Source of the DNA: Pseudomonas peradeniyensis
Lineage (GTDB): Bacteria; Pseudomonadota; Gammaproteobacteria; Pseudomonadales; Pseudomonadaceae
Assembly: GCF_014268935.2 (NCBI RefSeq)
Contig: NZ_JABWRJ020000003.1
Span: forward strand, 682,001-746,000
DNA: 64,000 nucleotides
Direction: 5' to 3'
Translations under genes and position numbers: made by a program
Notes under the pieces: model-generated
The model's database searches: none
Told to the model about the DNA's origin: nothing
Seen by the model: the letters and a program-made list of their open reading frames with translations, nothing else
Shown: piece after piece, positions 1-9,420 of the stretch
Position numbering within the stretch: position 1 is the first letter of the stretch
Layout: the number at the start of each line of letters is the position of its first letter

Positions 1-1
1 A

Positions 2-517
2 TTGGGCATGCCGATCCACTGCAAGATGGTCGCAGGCGAGAACTACTGGGATGAAATGGGCAATGGTGATTTCGCTGCCGTGCATACCACGATGTTCCGC
101 ACGTCCTCCAGCTACATGCGCGATCTGCTGGGCGAGGCCGGCATCAGTGTGGAGGTTCCCCCGCTCGAGTGCCTGATGAATGGCAACATCCTGCTGATGT
201 GGGCAGTGCGACGCGAGTACAACATGCGCCTGATCGGCGCCATGGGGCTGGTGGAGGGTTCGGCGCCGGTACGCTTCGGCGCGACAACGGCGGCCATGGA
301 GCGTCTGGGCCTGCCCAGGGACGTGATTGCCTACCACAAGGCCCATATCAGCATCGATACACGGCATAGCGCCGCCTGGTACGACACGGTCCTGCAACAT
401 TACGCGGCTGGTGGCGAGGATGTGGTGCGAGAGCTCTCGTTGGGCGTGATGATCCGCTACAACGTCGCGCTGCGCTATTACCACTACATGTATCAGGCCA
501 TGCGGAGTTTGCAATGA
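2..517 (+). CDS. HDO-type diiron oxidase/oxygenase (iron-containing redox enzyme), 5' end outside window
   Basis: The true start lies upstream of the window; 171 residues are visible. The sequence fits the haem-oxygenase-like diiron oxidase (HDO) family. A full set of candidate iron ligands can be read: E18 and H28 in ExGxGDxxxVH, E85, and H115, D119, H122 in HxxxDxxH (numbering from the first visible codon). Characterised members such as BesC, UndA and SznF use O2 to cleave or modify amino acids or fatty acids; the substrate here cannot be read from sequence. Its stop overlaps the next start (ATGA), so it should be translationally coupled to the ATP-grasp ligase. HDO plus ATP-grasp recalls the besC/besA pair of beta-ethynylserine synthesis, which is inference only. 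Confidence 0.75.
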   Translation: MGMPIHCKMVAGENYWDEMGNGDFAAVHTTMFRTSSSYMRDLLGEAGISVEVPPLECLMNGNILLMWAVRREYNMRLIGAMGLVEGSAPVRFGATTAAMERLGLPRDVIAYHKAHISIDTRHSAAWYDTVLQHYAAGGEDVVRELSLGVMIRYNVALRYYHYMYQAMRSLQ

Positions 518-1749
518 ACACACGAGCGCAAACGGTAGTGGTCATCGATCCGATCAGTTCCGGGCGGCGATACGGTGAGGACATTCGTCGCAAGGGCTAC
601 CACGCGCTGGCGCTGGTGACCCGGGAGCGCTTCCCCGGGCGGTTGCAGAAGCTGCATGGGGTGGATGGTTTCGATGAGGTGCTGCACGCCGAGGGGCTGG
701 AGCAAGCCAAGGTGAAACTGGCAGGCAGGACGGTGCTGGCGGTCATTCCCGGTTCTGACTCGGCATTGCGCATCACCGATCGGTTGGCGGCCCATCTTGG
801 CGTGGCGGGAAATCCGGTGGCAACGCACCTGGCCCGGATGAACAAGTTGGAAATGAAGAATCGGCTGAAGGATGAGGGCGTTCCTTCCATGCCGGCCTTT
901 CGATTGTCCATGGACGAGCTCGCCCAGGGACATGACCCTGGCATTGCTTTCCCCGTCGTGGTCAAGCCCAGCCAAGGCACGGGGGCGAGGCATGTGAAGA
1001 TCTGCCAGTCCAGAAGCGATATGTACAAGGCGCTGGCCGCCATCGAGAGCAATGAAGAGCCCTGTGCCCAGGAGGAAAAGCATGCGCTGGTGGAAGCTTA
1101 TGTGGAAGGCCCTGAGTTCTTTATCGTCACGGCGAACCTCGGGGCGGCGCGAGGCCGGCAGATTCTCTGTTTCGCCGAGTACGAAAAGATCCGCGTCGGC
1201 GACCACCCCAGCGTCTATCGCAACATTCGATCCATTTCGCCCGTAGGTGACAAGGCTCGTCAGGCGTTTGCCTATATCTCCCGGGTCAACTCGGCCATCG
1301 AGGCCGACATCGGCATCAACGACATCGAGTTCAAGATCAACGCCGATGGACATTTCATCATCGAGCAGAATGGCCGGTTGCCGGGGGCGAACGTACCCAC
1401 CCTGATCGAGCTGTGCACGGGGCTCAATTGCTATGACCTGAACATCGATATCTACCTTGGCAATGCACCGCAGGTGCTACCTGTTCCGCACTACGACAAG
1501 CACTTCTGTATTTGCTGCCTGATCTGCGAAGCGGGCGGCACGGTCACGGGGATCGAAGGCGTGGCGCAAGTCGAGGGACTCGAGTCGTTCCATGAGCTTG
1601 GTTTTCTTGTCAGCGAGGGCGAGGTGATCGAGGCGACACGGGATTTCCTGTCGACCTGGGGGTTCGTCTACCTCATCCACCAGGATCCCGCAGTTCTGCG
1701 CAGGCATGCCGAGATCGTCCATGAGCGCCTGAGGCTGGTGCTCGCGTAA
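514..1749 (+). CDS. ATP-grasp domain ligase
   Basis: A 411-residue protein with the ATP-grasp order: a pre-ATP-grasp nucleotide-like N domain (VVVIDPISSG near residue 8), a central ATP-binding strand-loop PVVVKPSQGTGARH at about residue 145, VEAYVEGPEF at about 190, and the metal-binding end NDIEFKINADG...EQNGRLPG at about 270-290. This family activates a carboxylate as acyl phosphate and joins it to an amine or thiol; many relatives are L-amino-acid ligases. The start ATG overlaps the stop of the HDO gene by ATGA. The likely role is a tailoring or conjugation step in the same pathway. Substrates are unknown. Confidence 0.8.
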   Translation: MNTRAQTVVVIDPISSGRRYGEDIRRKGYHALALVTRERFPGRLQKLHGVDGFDEVLHAEGLEQAKVKLAGRTVLAVIPGSDSALRITDRLAAHLGVAGNPVATHLARMNKLEMKNRLKDEGVPSMPAFRLSMDELAQGHDPGIAFPVVVKPSQGTGARHVKICQSRSDMYKALAAIESNEEPCAQEEKHALVEAYVEGPEFFIVTANLGAARGRQILCFAEYEKIRVGDHPSVYRNIRSISPVGDKARQAFAYISRVNSAIEADIGINDIEFKINADGHFIIEQNGRLPGANVPTLIELCTGLNCYDLNIDIYLGNAPQVLPVPHYDKHFCICCLICEAGGTVTGIEGVAQVEGLESFHELGFLVSEGEVIEATRDFLSTWGFVYLIHQDPAVLRRHAEIVHERLRLVLA

Positions 1750-1752
1750 GCG

Positions 1753-1778
1753 GTGGGTGCCCGCTCATGGGCACCCGT
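1753..1778 (+). terminator. Intercistronic hairpin after the ATP-grasp gene
   Basis: An 8-bp perfect stem, GGGTGCCC (1755-1762) and GGGCACCC (1769-1776), closes a 6-nt loop, with two further G-U pairs below. There is no T-tract, so it is more likely an attenuating or mRNA-stabilising hairpin between the biosynthetic pair and the transporter genes than a strong terminator. Confidence 0.35.
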
Positions 1779-1806
1779 CGGCAGGAATTCGGGTAAGGGA
1801 GAGCCC

Positions 1807-3054
1807 ATGAATTGGATAATGCTGGTGTGTTTGATATTGCTCGCCTGTGCGATCTGTGGACAGCTTGCGACAATGATTGGCCAGAGCCGGGTGATCGGGG
1901 AGATCACCGCAGGTATCCTGCTGGGGCCCACAGTGCTTGGTGCCTGGTTTCCGCAGGCCTCGACTCAGTTGTTCGCGCCTGAGTCGATGCATGTCGTCAG
2001 GTCGTTGAGCGAACTGGGGCTGATTATCCTGATGGTCGAGGTGCCATGGCACGCCGCTGGCATCGGGTCCAAGGGAGAAGGGCAGCGAGTGCCCGCCTTG
2101 ATCGCTACCCTGGGGATCGTGCTGTCGTTTTCCCTGGGTTGCATCGTCGGAGCCTGGTCCAAGACATCGCTTGCACCGATGCAACCCTATTGGCCTTACG
2201 TGATCTTCTGTGGGGTTGCCTTGTCCGTGACAGCCCTGCCGGTGTTGGTGCGGATTATCCAGGAGCATGCGGGTATCGATGGGCGAGCCGGACAATTGGC
2301 CCTGTCGGCGGCGGTCTACACCGATGTGTTTGCATGGTTTGCACTTGCGTTGGTGCTGACGCTACAGTTCAGTGGCACCACCGGCGTGGTCGATAGCCTA
2401 CTCAGGGTCGTCGGATTGTCGGTTTATGCCGCGCTGACGTTCCTGCTGGTCCGACCCTGGCTGAGAAACCGGGCCGGTTACACCATCCTGGGCGAGCGGT
2501 CGCGGGTGGCACTTGCCTTGCTCTACTGCCTTTTTTCGGCGCAAGTGACCGCGATGCTTGGGTTCCATGAGGCAATCGGTGCAGTCTTGGCGGCCTATGT
2601 CTTTCACGACCTGTTCTCGATGGAGCAGGCCTGGCGCCGCTGGGTCGGCAGGTTCGGCCATCTGTTTCTCACACCAATCTTCTTTGCCTGTTCCGGTATC
2701 CAGGTTTCGCTCGGGGCTTTCAGCGATCCCACTCTGTGGTTGTGGTTGCTGTTGTTCCTGGTGGGGGGGATTGTCGGCAAGGTTCTGGGCTCTTATATCG
2801 GGGCCAGGCTGTCGGGGCTGACACCAAAGGTTTCATTGGAACTCGGTGTGCTGATGAATACCAAGGGACTCGTGGAATTAGTAGTACTTGGTGTAGGACT
2901 GCAGATGGGAGTGTTGTCTGAAAGTTCCTATAGTGTTCTTTTGATACTTGCACTTGTTTCAACGGCTTTAACTAATCCGTTAATTTCATTGTTAAATCGC
3001 TGGGCCCGTAAGAGTGATGCTGGCTACAGCGTCTCACCTCATACAGGTGTTTGA
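1807..3054 (+). CDS. Cation:proton antiporter, CPA2/Kef type
   Basis: A 415-residue polytopic membrane protein with about 12 hydrophobic segments and the typical N-terminal signature GEITAGILLGPTVLG of Na+(K+)/H+ exchangers, plus the TDVFAWFALA and GVLMNTKGLVELVVL helices seen in CPA2 proteins. No TrkA-N or other C-terminal regulatory domain follows. ATG 1807 was chosen because AAGGGAG lies 5-8 nt upstream; an in-frame GTG at 1753 lies in the preceding hairpin. The 3' third is more A/T-rich than its neighbours. In the cluster it could export a product or buffer pH; the transported ion is not predictable. Confidence 0.8.
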   Translation: MNWIMLVCLILLACAICGQLATMIGQSRVIGEITAGILLGPTVLGAWFPQASTQLFAPESMHVVRSLSELGLIILMVEVPWHAAGIGSKGEGQRVPALIATLGIVLSFSLGCIVGAWSKTSLAPMQPYWPYVIFCGVALSVTALPVLVRIIQEHAGIDGRAGQLALSAAVYTDVFAWFALALVLTLQFSGTTGVVDSLLRVVGLSVYAALTFLLVRPWLRNRAGYTILGERSRVALALLYCLFSAQVTAMLGFHEAIGAVLAAYVFHDLFSMEQAWRRWVGRFGHLFLTPIFFACSGIQVSLGAFSDPTLWLWLLLFLVGGIVGKVLGSYIGARLSGLTPKVSLELGVLMNTKGLVELVVLGVGLQMGVLSESSYSVLLILALVSTALTNPLISLLNRWARKSDAGYSVSPHTGV

Positions 3055-3120
3055 TTTTTGAGTTCATCCCGATTACTGTCTGGAGATTAAAGGGATCAGC
3101 CAAAAATAAGGAACATTGCT

Positions 3121-3990
3121 GTGGACGTATTCATGGGGTTGCTGGCCGCTGCGTTCTGGGGGGCTACGGATTTTCTGGTCGGTGTGAACGCACGAGCGGT
3201 AGGGGTCAAGCGGGCGGTCTTTTTCGGGCAACTGCTGGGGCTTTTGTTAATGACAATCATTATTGTCATTTCGGCCAGCCAGTGGGAGAAGTTCCTGTCG
3301 GCTCCCGGACGCGCGGTGGTACTGGGTATTGTGGCTTCACTATGTACCGTGATCGGGGCGTTGGCGCTTTCAAAAGCGTTTGCGGTTGGCAAGACCGCTG
3401 TCGTGGCACCGTTGGTCACCTCCTATGGCGTTTTTACAACGCTGCTGGCCTGGCTCGGCGGGGACACACTGTCAGCCTGGCAGGTGAGCGGTATCTTCGT
3501 CTGCTTCTTCGGTGTACTACTGGCCAGTCGCAGTGACCATGGCGGCGATTTCGAGCGCAAGGCAAAGGGCACTGTATCCATAGGGTATGCGTTGCTGGCG
3601 GCCATGCTGTACGGCGTCAGCTTCTGGATTCAAGGCAAGTTCGCCTTGCCGGCGCTGGGGCCGGTGAACATGCTGGCGCTGGGTTATGCCGTCGGGGTGG
3701 CCTTCTTGATTCCGGAAGCCTTCAGGCTGCTGCGCGATCATGCCACGATCCGCTTGAAGACATTGGGTTCACTGTGTGGCGCAAGCCTGTTCAACCTGGG
3801 AGGGTTCTCGGCTTTTTCCTGGGGGGCGCTCAACGGTTCGGTTTCGGTCGTTACTGTCATCAGTACCTTGTCGGGTGGTATCGCGGCCATCCTCGGATAC
3901 TTCTTTTATCGCGAGCGGTTGTCGGTTGTTCAAGTAGGCGGTGTGTGTCTGGTGTTGTTGGGGGCTGTGCTTTTGCATCTTTATGGATGA
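3121..3990 (+). CDS. EamA/DMT-family membrane exporter
   Basis: A 289-residue protein of ten hydrophobic segments arranged as two EamA halves. The N-terminal half begins GLLAAAFWGATDFLVG and the second half GYALLAAMLYGVSFWIQGK, the usual internal duplication of drug/metabolite transporters. GTG at 3121 follows an AAGGAA box; ATG 3133 is an alternative start. DMT proteins commonly export amino acids or small metabolites, so this is the most plausible exporter of whatever the upstream HDO and ATP-grasp enzymes make. The substrate is unknown. Confidence 0.75.
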   Translation: MDVFMGLLAAAFWGATDFLVGVNARAVGVKRAVFFGQLLGLLLMTIIIVISASQWEKFLSAPGRAVVLGIVASLCTVIGALALSKAFAVGKTAVVAPLVTSYGVFTTLLAWLGGDTLSAWQVSGIFVCFFGVLLASRSDHGGDFERKAKGTVSIGYALLAAMLYGVSFWIQGKFALPALGPVNMLALGYAVGVAFLIPEAFRLLRDHATIRLKTLGSLCGASLFNLGGFSAFSWGALNGSVSVVTVISTLSGGIAAILGYFFYRERLSVVQVGGVCLVLLGAVLLHLYG

Positions 3991-4093
3991 TGTTGTCGCA
4001 AAGTTGCAAACGTTTGCGGTGAATCTTTTTGGGTCCTTGGGTCATGGGCGGAGGCTTTCGTTTATTGGCCTGTAGATATGAGTGGTCATAATA

Positions 4094-5032
4094 ATGGAAT
4101 ATCGAGGCTGCCTTCCGAAAAGTCATGTTGATATGTTGCCTTGCATGGCGGCTTTTGCAGTGGTCGTCGAGACCGGAAGCTTTGTAGATGCATCGGTCAG
4201 GCTGGGGTTGACTGCCTCGGCGGTCAGCAAACAAGTGTCAAAGCTTGAAAATGCCTTGTCATTGCGTTTGCTTGAGCGCAGCACCCGGCAATTGAGAGTG
4301 AATGCCGAAGGCGCCCAGATCTACTCACACTGCAAAGAGTTGCTGGAGTCTTCGGCCAATGTGTTTCGCCTCAAGGACCGCTTCCTCGAAGCACCGCAAG
4401 GGCTTATTCGCATTGCGGTGCCACGTTCGCTGTACGCGGCGTGTAACCAGCTGGTTCCGGAGTTTTTGTACCGCTACCCCGGCGTCAATGTACAGCTCAT
4501 TTCCAATGAGGGAGCACCGGACTTTATTGCCGAGGGTATCGATATTGGAATCCAGATAACGGACAGTCCTCCCCTGGGTTTGGTGGCGCGTAAGTTGTTC
4601 CCCGTCGATTTCATTGTCTGTGCCGCCGAGAGTTACCTGGAAAAGTTTGGGCGACCTGAGCATCCCTCGGTGTTGGCGGAACACAGTTGTATCCCTTTTT
4701 CCGCGGCCACCGAAATCCAGAACTGGAAGTTCATTTCAACGCATGGAATGTGCGAGGTCGGTGTTTCGGGGCGCTACTTCGCGGACAGTCCGGAGGCGGT
4801 CCTCAATGCCACGATCTCGGGCCTGGGGATTTCCTGCCTGCCGGCCGGGCTGGCGGCTGAAGCAATTTCCGCCAATGCCCTGGTGGAGTTGTTGCCCGGG
4901 TGGAGATACGCGGGGGCGATGCAAGGGATGGCCTGGGTGCTCTATCAGCCCGGCCGGCATGTGTCGCAGAAGGTCAAGGTGATGGTCGACTACCTGGTGA
5001 GTGCGTTGCGCCGGTCAGGACAGATGACCTGA
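4094..5032 (+). CDS. LysR-family transcriptional regulator
   Basis: About 312 residues. The N-terminal winged helix-turn-helix is clear (MAAFAVVVETGSFVDASVRL then TASAVSKQVSKLE and LLERSTRQL). The rest is the LysR substrate-binding domain. It belongs to the CrgA/AaeR-like branch by overall look. The start is uncertain: GTG 4082, ATG 4094 and ATG 4133 are all in frame and none has a strong ribosome-binding site. It lies downstream of, and in the same direction as, the exporter, unlike the usual divergent LysR layout. It may control the cluster at 1-3990. Confidence 0.8.
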   Translation: MEYRGCLPKSHVDMLPCMAAFAVVVETGSFVDASVRLGLTASAVSKQVSKLENALSLRLLERSTRQLRVNAEGAQIYSHCKELLESSANVFRLKDRFLEAPQGLIRIAVPRSLYAACNQLVPEFLYRYPGVNVQLISNEGAPDFIAEGIDIGIQITDSPPLGLVARKLFPVDFIVCAAESYLEKFGRPEHPSVLAEHSCIPFSAATEIQNWKFISTHGMCEVGVSGRYFADSPEAVLNATISGLGISCLPAGLAAEAISANALVELLPGWRYAGAMQGMAWVLYQPGRHVSQKVKVMVDYLVSALRRSGQMT

Positions 5033-5083
5033 TGCAATGGCTGGCCTCGTGCGGCACCGGACCATGGGAAAAAGGAGCATACG

Positions 5084-5272
5084 ATGGCTACGCAGGTTGC
5101 CGAGTACTATTGCGAGACCTGTTGGTACACCTATGACCCGACGGTAGGTGATCCGGAGCATGGCATCGCGCCGGGGACTGCATTCGAAGATATTCCACAT
5201 GACTGGCTTTGCCCTGACTGCGGGCTGGGCAAGGAAGCGTTTGTACCTCGTGTCGAATCGCTCGATGCATGA
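5084..5272 (+). CDS. Rubredoxin
   Basis: A 62-residue protein with the two rubredoxin metal-binding hairpins, YYCETCWYTYDP (CxxC at residues 10-13) and WLCPDCGLGK (CxxC about residues 43-46), which bind one iron. A strong AAAGGAG box lies 7 nt before the ATG. It is a soluble one-electron carrier. The partner is not evident: it stands alone between the LysR gene and the formate dehydrogenase operon. It might serve the O2-dependent HDO enzyme upstream, but nothing in the sequence proves that. Confidence 0.85.
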   Translation: MATQVAEYYCETCWYTYDPTVGDPEHGIAPGTAFEDIPHDWLCPDCGLGKEAFVPRVESLDA

Positions 5273-5401
5273 TCTGGGTCATCGCACTTCCCGGATTCTT
5301 GACTAGGCTTAACAGTTGGCGGTCTCTGTCCACCGCCACCGTGAAGTCCCTGAGGCGCCGGCCAAGTCCCGTGCGCCCGAGAACCTGATCAGGAGTGCAC
5401 G

Positions 5402-8400
5402 ATGGATCTCAACCGTCGGCAATTCTTCAAGGTCGCCGCCGTCGGCCTTGGAGGCTCGAGCCTCGCGGCGTTGGGCATGGCCCCGACACCCGCGTTCGCC
5501 GAGCAGGTGCGCCACTTCAAGCTGGCGCACACTAAAGAAACCCGTAACACCTGCCCTTATTGCTCGGTCGGCTGCGGCCTGATCATGTACAGCCAGGGTG
5601 ACGCGGGCAAGAACGTCAAACAGAACATCATCCACATTGAGGGCGACGCGGACCATCCGGTCAACCGCGGTACCCTGTGCCCGAAAGGCGCCGGCCTGCT
5701 GGACTTTATCCACAGCCCCAGCCGCCTCAAGTACCCCGAGGTGCGCAAGCCGGGCAGCAACGAGTGGACCCGCATCGAATGGGACGAAGCCCTCGACCGC
5801 GTCGCCGACCTGATGAAACAGGACCGCGACGCCAATTTCATCGAGAAGAACGCCCAGGGCCAGACGGTCAACCGCTGGCTCACCACCGGCTTCCTCGCCG
5901 CGTCCGCCGCTTCCAGCGAAGCGGGCTACATGACGCACAAGGTGATCCGTTCGCTGGGCATGCTGGGGTTCGATAACCAGGCGCGTGTCTGACACGGCCC
6001 GACGGTGGCAAGTCTTGCCCCGACGTATGGCCGTGGCGCGATGACCAATCACTGGTCCGATATCGCCAACGCAAACCTGGTCCTGGTGATGGGCGGCAAC
6101 GCTGCTGAAGCGCACCCGTGCGGCTTCAAGTGGGTGACCGAAGCCAAGGCGCACAACAAGGCGCGGCTGATCGTGGTCGACCCGCGGTTCACCCGTACCG
6201 CCTCGGTGGCCGATTACTACGCGCCGATCCGCACCGGCAGCGACATCGCCTTCATGGGCGGGCTGATCAACTACCTGCTGAGCAACGACAAGATCCAGCA
6301 CGAGTACGTGCGCAACTACACCGACGTGTCGTTTATCGTCAAAGAGAACTATGGCTTCGAGGACGGGCTGTTCAGCGGCTACGACGCGGCCAAGCGCGTG
6401 TACGCCGACAAGTCCGGCTGGGGCTACGAGCTGGGCGAGGACGGTTTCGCCAAGGTCGATCCGACCCTGCAGCACCCGCGTTGTGTCTACCAGCTGATGA
6501 AGCAGCATTACAGCCGCTACACGCCGGAATTGGCGAGCATGACCTGCGGCATGCCCCAGGACCAGATGATGAAGATCTGGGAAGAGATCGCCACCTGCTC
6601 GGTGCCGGGCAAGACCATGACGATCCTCTACGCCCTGGGCTGGACCCAGCACTCCATCGGCGCGCAGATCATCCGCAGCGCGGCCATGGTGCAGTTGCTG
6701 CTGGGCAACGTCGGCATGCCGGGTGGCGGGGTCAACGCCCTGCGCGGTCACTCCAACATCCAGGGCCTGACCGACCTGGGGCTGCTGTCGAACTCGCTGC
6801 CGGGCTACCTCACCCTGGCCGGTGATGCCGAACAGGACTACGCCGCCTACATCGACAAGCGCGCCTCCAAGCCGCTGCGGCCGGGGCAGCTGTCGTACTG
6901 GCAGAACTACGGCAAGTTCCACGTCAGCCTGATGAAGGCCTGGTACGGCGCCAACGCCACCGCCGGCAACAACTGGGGCTACGACTGGCTGCCCAAGCTC
7001 GACGTGCCGGCCTACGACGTGCTGCGCATGTTCGAGATGATGGGCCAGGGCAAGGTCAACGGCTACATGTGCCAGGGCTTCAACCCGATCGCCGCGCTGC
7101 CGGACAAGAACCGCGTCACCGCGGCCCTGGCCAAGCTCAAGTGGCTGGTGATCATGGACCCGCTGGCCACCGAGACTTCCGAGTTCTGGCGCAACGCCGG
7201 CCCGTTCAACGACGTCGACACCGCCAACATCCAGACCGAGGTGATCCGCCTGCCCACCACCTGCTTCGCCGAGGAAGACGGCTCGCTGGTCAACAGCAGT
7301 CGCTGGCTGCAGTGGCACTGGAAGGGCGCCGACGGCCCGGGCGAGACCCGCACCGACGTGCACATCATGAGCGAGCTGTTCCTGCGCCTGCGCAAGCGTT
7401 ATCAGGCCGAAGGCGGCGCCTACCCCGACCCGCTGCTCAACCTCAGCTGGCCGTACAAGGTCCCGGAAGAGCCTTCGCCCGAAGAGCTGGCCAAGGAGAT
7501 GAACGGCTGGGCGGTCAGCGACCTCACCGACGCCACCGGTGCCACGCTCAAGGCCGGCCAGCAACTGGCCGGTTTCGCCCAGATGAAGGACGACGGCAGC
7601 ACCGCGTCGGGCTGCTGGATCTTCGCCGGCTGCTGGACCGAGCAGGGCAACCAGATGGCCCGGCGCGACAACAGCGACCCGTACGGCATGCACCAGGTGC
7701 AGAACTGGGCCTGGGCTTGGCCGGCCAACCGGCGGATCCTCTACAACCGTGCCTCCAGCGACCCGCAAGGGAAGCCGTGGGACCCGGAGAAGAAACGCCT
7801 GGTGTGGTGGAACGGCAAGGCCTGGACCGGCACCGACGTGCCGGACTTCAAGGTCGATTCGCCACCGGAAGCGGGGATGAACCCGTTCATCATGAACCCC
7901 GAGGGTGTGGCGCGGTTCTTCGCCATCGACAAGATGGCCGAGGGGCCGTTCCCCGAGCACTACGAGCCGTTCGAGACGCCGATCGGCATCAACCCGCTGC
8001 ATCCGCAGAACAAGAAGGCCACCAGCAACCCGGCCGGACGGATCTTCGATTCGGTGTGGGACACCCTCGGCACTCACGACGAGTTCCCCCATGCGGCGAC
8101 CACCTACCGGCTGACCGAGCACTTCCACTTCTGGAGCAAGCATTGCCGGCTCAACGCCATCGCCCAGCCCGAGCAGTTCGTCGAAATCGGCGAGGTGCTG
8201 GCCAACGAGAAAGGCATCAAGGCCGGAGATCGGGTGCGGGTGTCGAGCAAGCGCGGCTATATCGACGCGGTGGCGGTGGTGACCAAGCGGATCCGTCCGC
8301 TGCAGGTCAACAACCAGACCGTGCACCAGATCGGCATCCCGTTGCACTGGGGCTTCACCGGCAGCACGCGGCACGGCTTCCTGACCAACACCCTGGTGCC

Positions 8401-8470
8401 GTTCCTCGGTGATGGCAACACGCAGACGCCGGAGTCCAAGTCGTTCCTCGTCAAAGTGGAGAAACTCTGA
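5402..8470 (+). CDS. fdoG: Formate dehydrogenase alpha subunit, selenocysteine- and molybdenum-containing
   Basis: A 1022-residue catalytic subunit read through an in-frame TGA at 5990-5992 as selenocysteine 197. The context RV-Sec-HGPTVASL is the invariant active-site block of membrane-bound FDH-N/FDH-O. The N terminus carries a twin-arginine signal (NRRQFFKVAA, then an Ala-rich region ending AFA), so the enzyme is exported folded. A [4Fe-4S] motif CPYCSVGCGL follows at about residue 57. It oxidises formate to CO2 in the periplasm with a bis-MGD molybdenum cofactor. An AGGAG box precedes the ATG. It is the first gene of fdoGHI-fdhE. Confidence 0.95.
5990..6036 (+). promoter_or_regulatory. 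UGA-selenocysteine codon and bacterial SECIS hairpin
   Basis: Directly 3' of the TGA the mRNA can fold: outer stem CACGGCC (5993-5999) with GGCCGTG (6029-6035), and apical stem GGCAA (6007-6011) with TTGCC (6015-6019) closing a GTC loop. A small apical loop with a GU dinucleotide, 15-20 nt past the UGA, is what SelB domain 4 recognises in bacterial formate dehydrogenases. The element lies wholly inside the coding sequence. Confidence 0.85.
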
Positions 8471-9420
8471 TGGCCAGCCAAGACATCATCGCCCGCTCGG
8501 CCACCACCACCGTACCGCCCTCGGTACGCCAGCAGCAGGAAGTCGCCAAGCTGATCGACACCACCAAGTGCATCGGCTGCAAGGCCTGCCAGGTGGCGTG
8601 CTCGGAGTGGAACGAACTGCGTGACGAGGTCGGCCACAACCACGGCACCTACGACAACCCCCAGGACCTCAGCGCCGAGACCTGGACCCTGATGCGCTTC
8701 ACCGAGCACGAGCGCGACGACGGCAACCTGGAGTGGCTGATCCGCAAGGACGGCTGCATGCACTGTGCCGAACCCGGTTGCCTGAAGGCTTGCCCGAGCC
8801 CGGGGGCGATCATCAAGCACGCCAACGGTATCGTCGACTTCAACCAGGACCACTGCATCGGTTGCGGCTACTGCATCACCGGCTGCCCGTTCAATATCCC
8901 GCGCATCTCGCAGAAAGATCACAAGGCGTACAAGTGCACCCTGTGTTCCGACCGCGTGACCGTGGGCCTGGAGCCGGCCTGCGTGAAGACCTGCCCGACC
9001 GGGGCGATCGTCTTCGGCAGCAAGGAGGAGATGAAGGTGCATGCCGACGAGCGCATCGTCGACCTGAAGTCGCGGGGATACGAGAACGCCGGGCTGTACG
9101 ATCCGGATGGCGTCGGCGGCACCCATGTGATGTATGTGCTGCACCACGCCGACACGCCTCGGATCTACGCCGGCCTGCCGGACCAACCGGTGATCAGCCC
9201 GCTGGTGGGGCTGTGGAAAGGCTTCAGCAAGCCGCTGGCGCTGCTGGCCATGGGCGCGGCGGTGCTGGCCGGGTTCTTCCACTATGTGCGCGTGGGCCCG
9301 CAGCGAGTCGAGGAGGACGAACACCCGGCGCCTGTGGATAACACGGTCCACCCGGTGGACCCGGCGGTGCATGTCTATGATCCGAACCGCCCGGGCGGGC
9401 AGGGGGAGCAGCGGCCATGA
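8470..9420 (+). CDS. fdoH: Formate dehydrogenase beta subunit, iron-sulfur
   Basis: A 316-residue electron-transfer subunit with four ferredoxin-type cysteine clusters: CIGCKACQVAC, CMHCAEPGCLKACP, CIGCGYCITGCPF and CTLCSDRV...CVKTCP, enough for four [4Fe-4S] centres. A single hydrophobic segment near residues 255-275 (LALLAMGAAVLAGFF) anchors it from the periplasmic side. The ATG shares one base with the fdoG stop and its own stop overlaps the fdoI start (ATGA), so the three subunits are translationally coupled. Confidence 0.95.
   Translation: MASQDIIARSATTTVPPSVRQQQEVAKLIDTTKCIGCKACQVACSEWNELRDEVGHNHGTYDNPQDLSAETWTLMRFTEHERDDGNLEWLIRKDGCMHCAEPGCLKACPSPGAIIKHANGIVDFNQDHCIGCGYCITGCPFNIPRISQKDHKAYKCTLCSDRVTVGLEPACVKTCPTGAIVFGSKEEMKVHADERIVDLKSRGYENAGLYDPDGVGGTHVMYVLHHADTPRIYAGLPDQPVISPLVGLWKGFSKPLALLAMGAAVLAGFFHYVRVGPQRVEEDEHPAPVDNTVHPVDPAVHVYDPNRPGGQGEQRP

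Noticed and set aside
5990..5992. In-frame stop splitting fdoG into two genes (apparent frameshift or pseudogene)
   Set aside because: The flanking residues match the selenocysteine site of formate dehydrogenase, a SECIS hairpin follows, and selA, selB and selC lie downstream.
5309..8374. 1021-codon open frame antisense to fdoG
   Set aside because: It is a GC-bias shadow opposite a well-recognised gene; no ribosome site and no family likeness.
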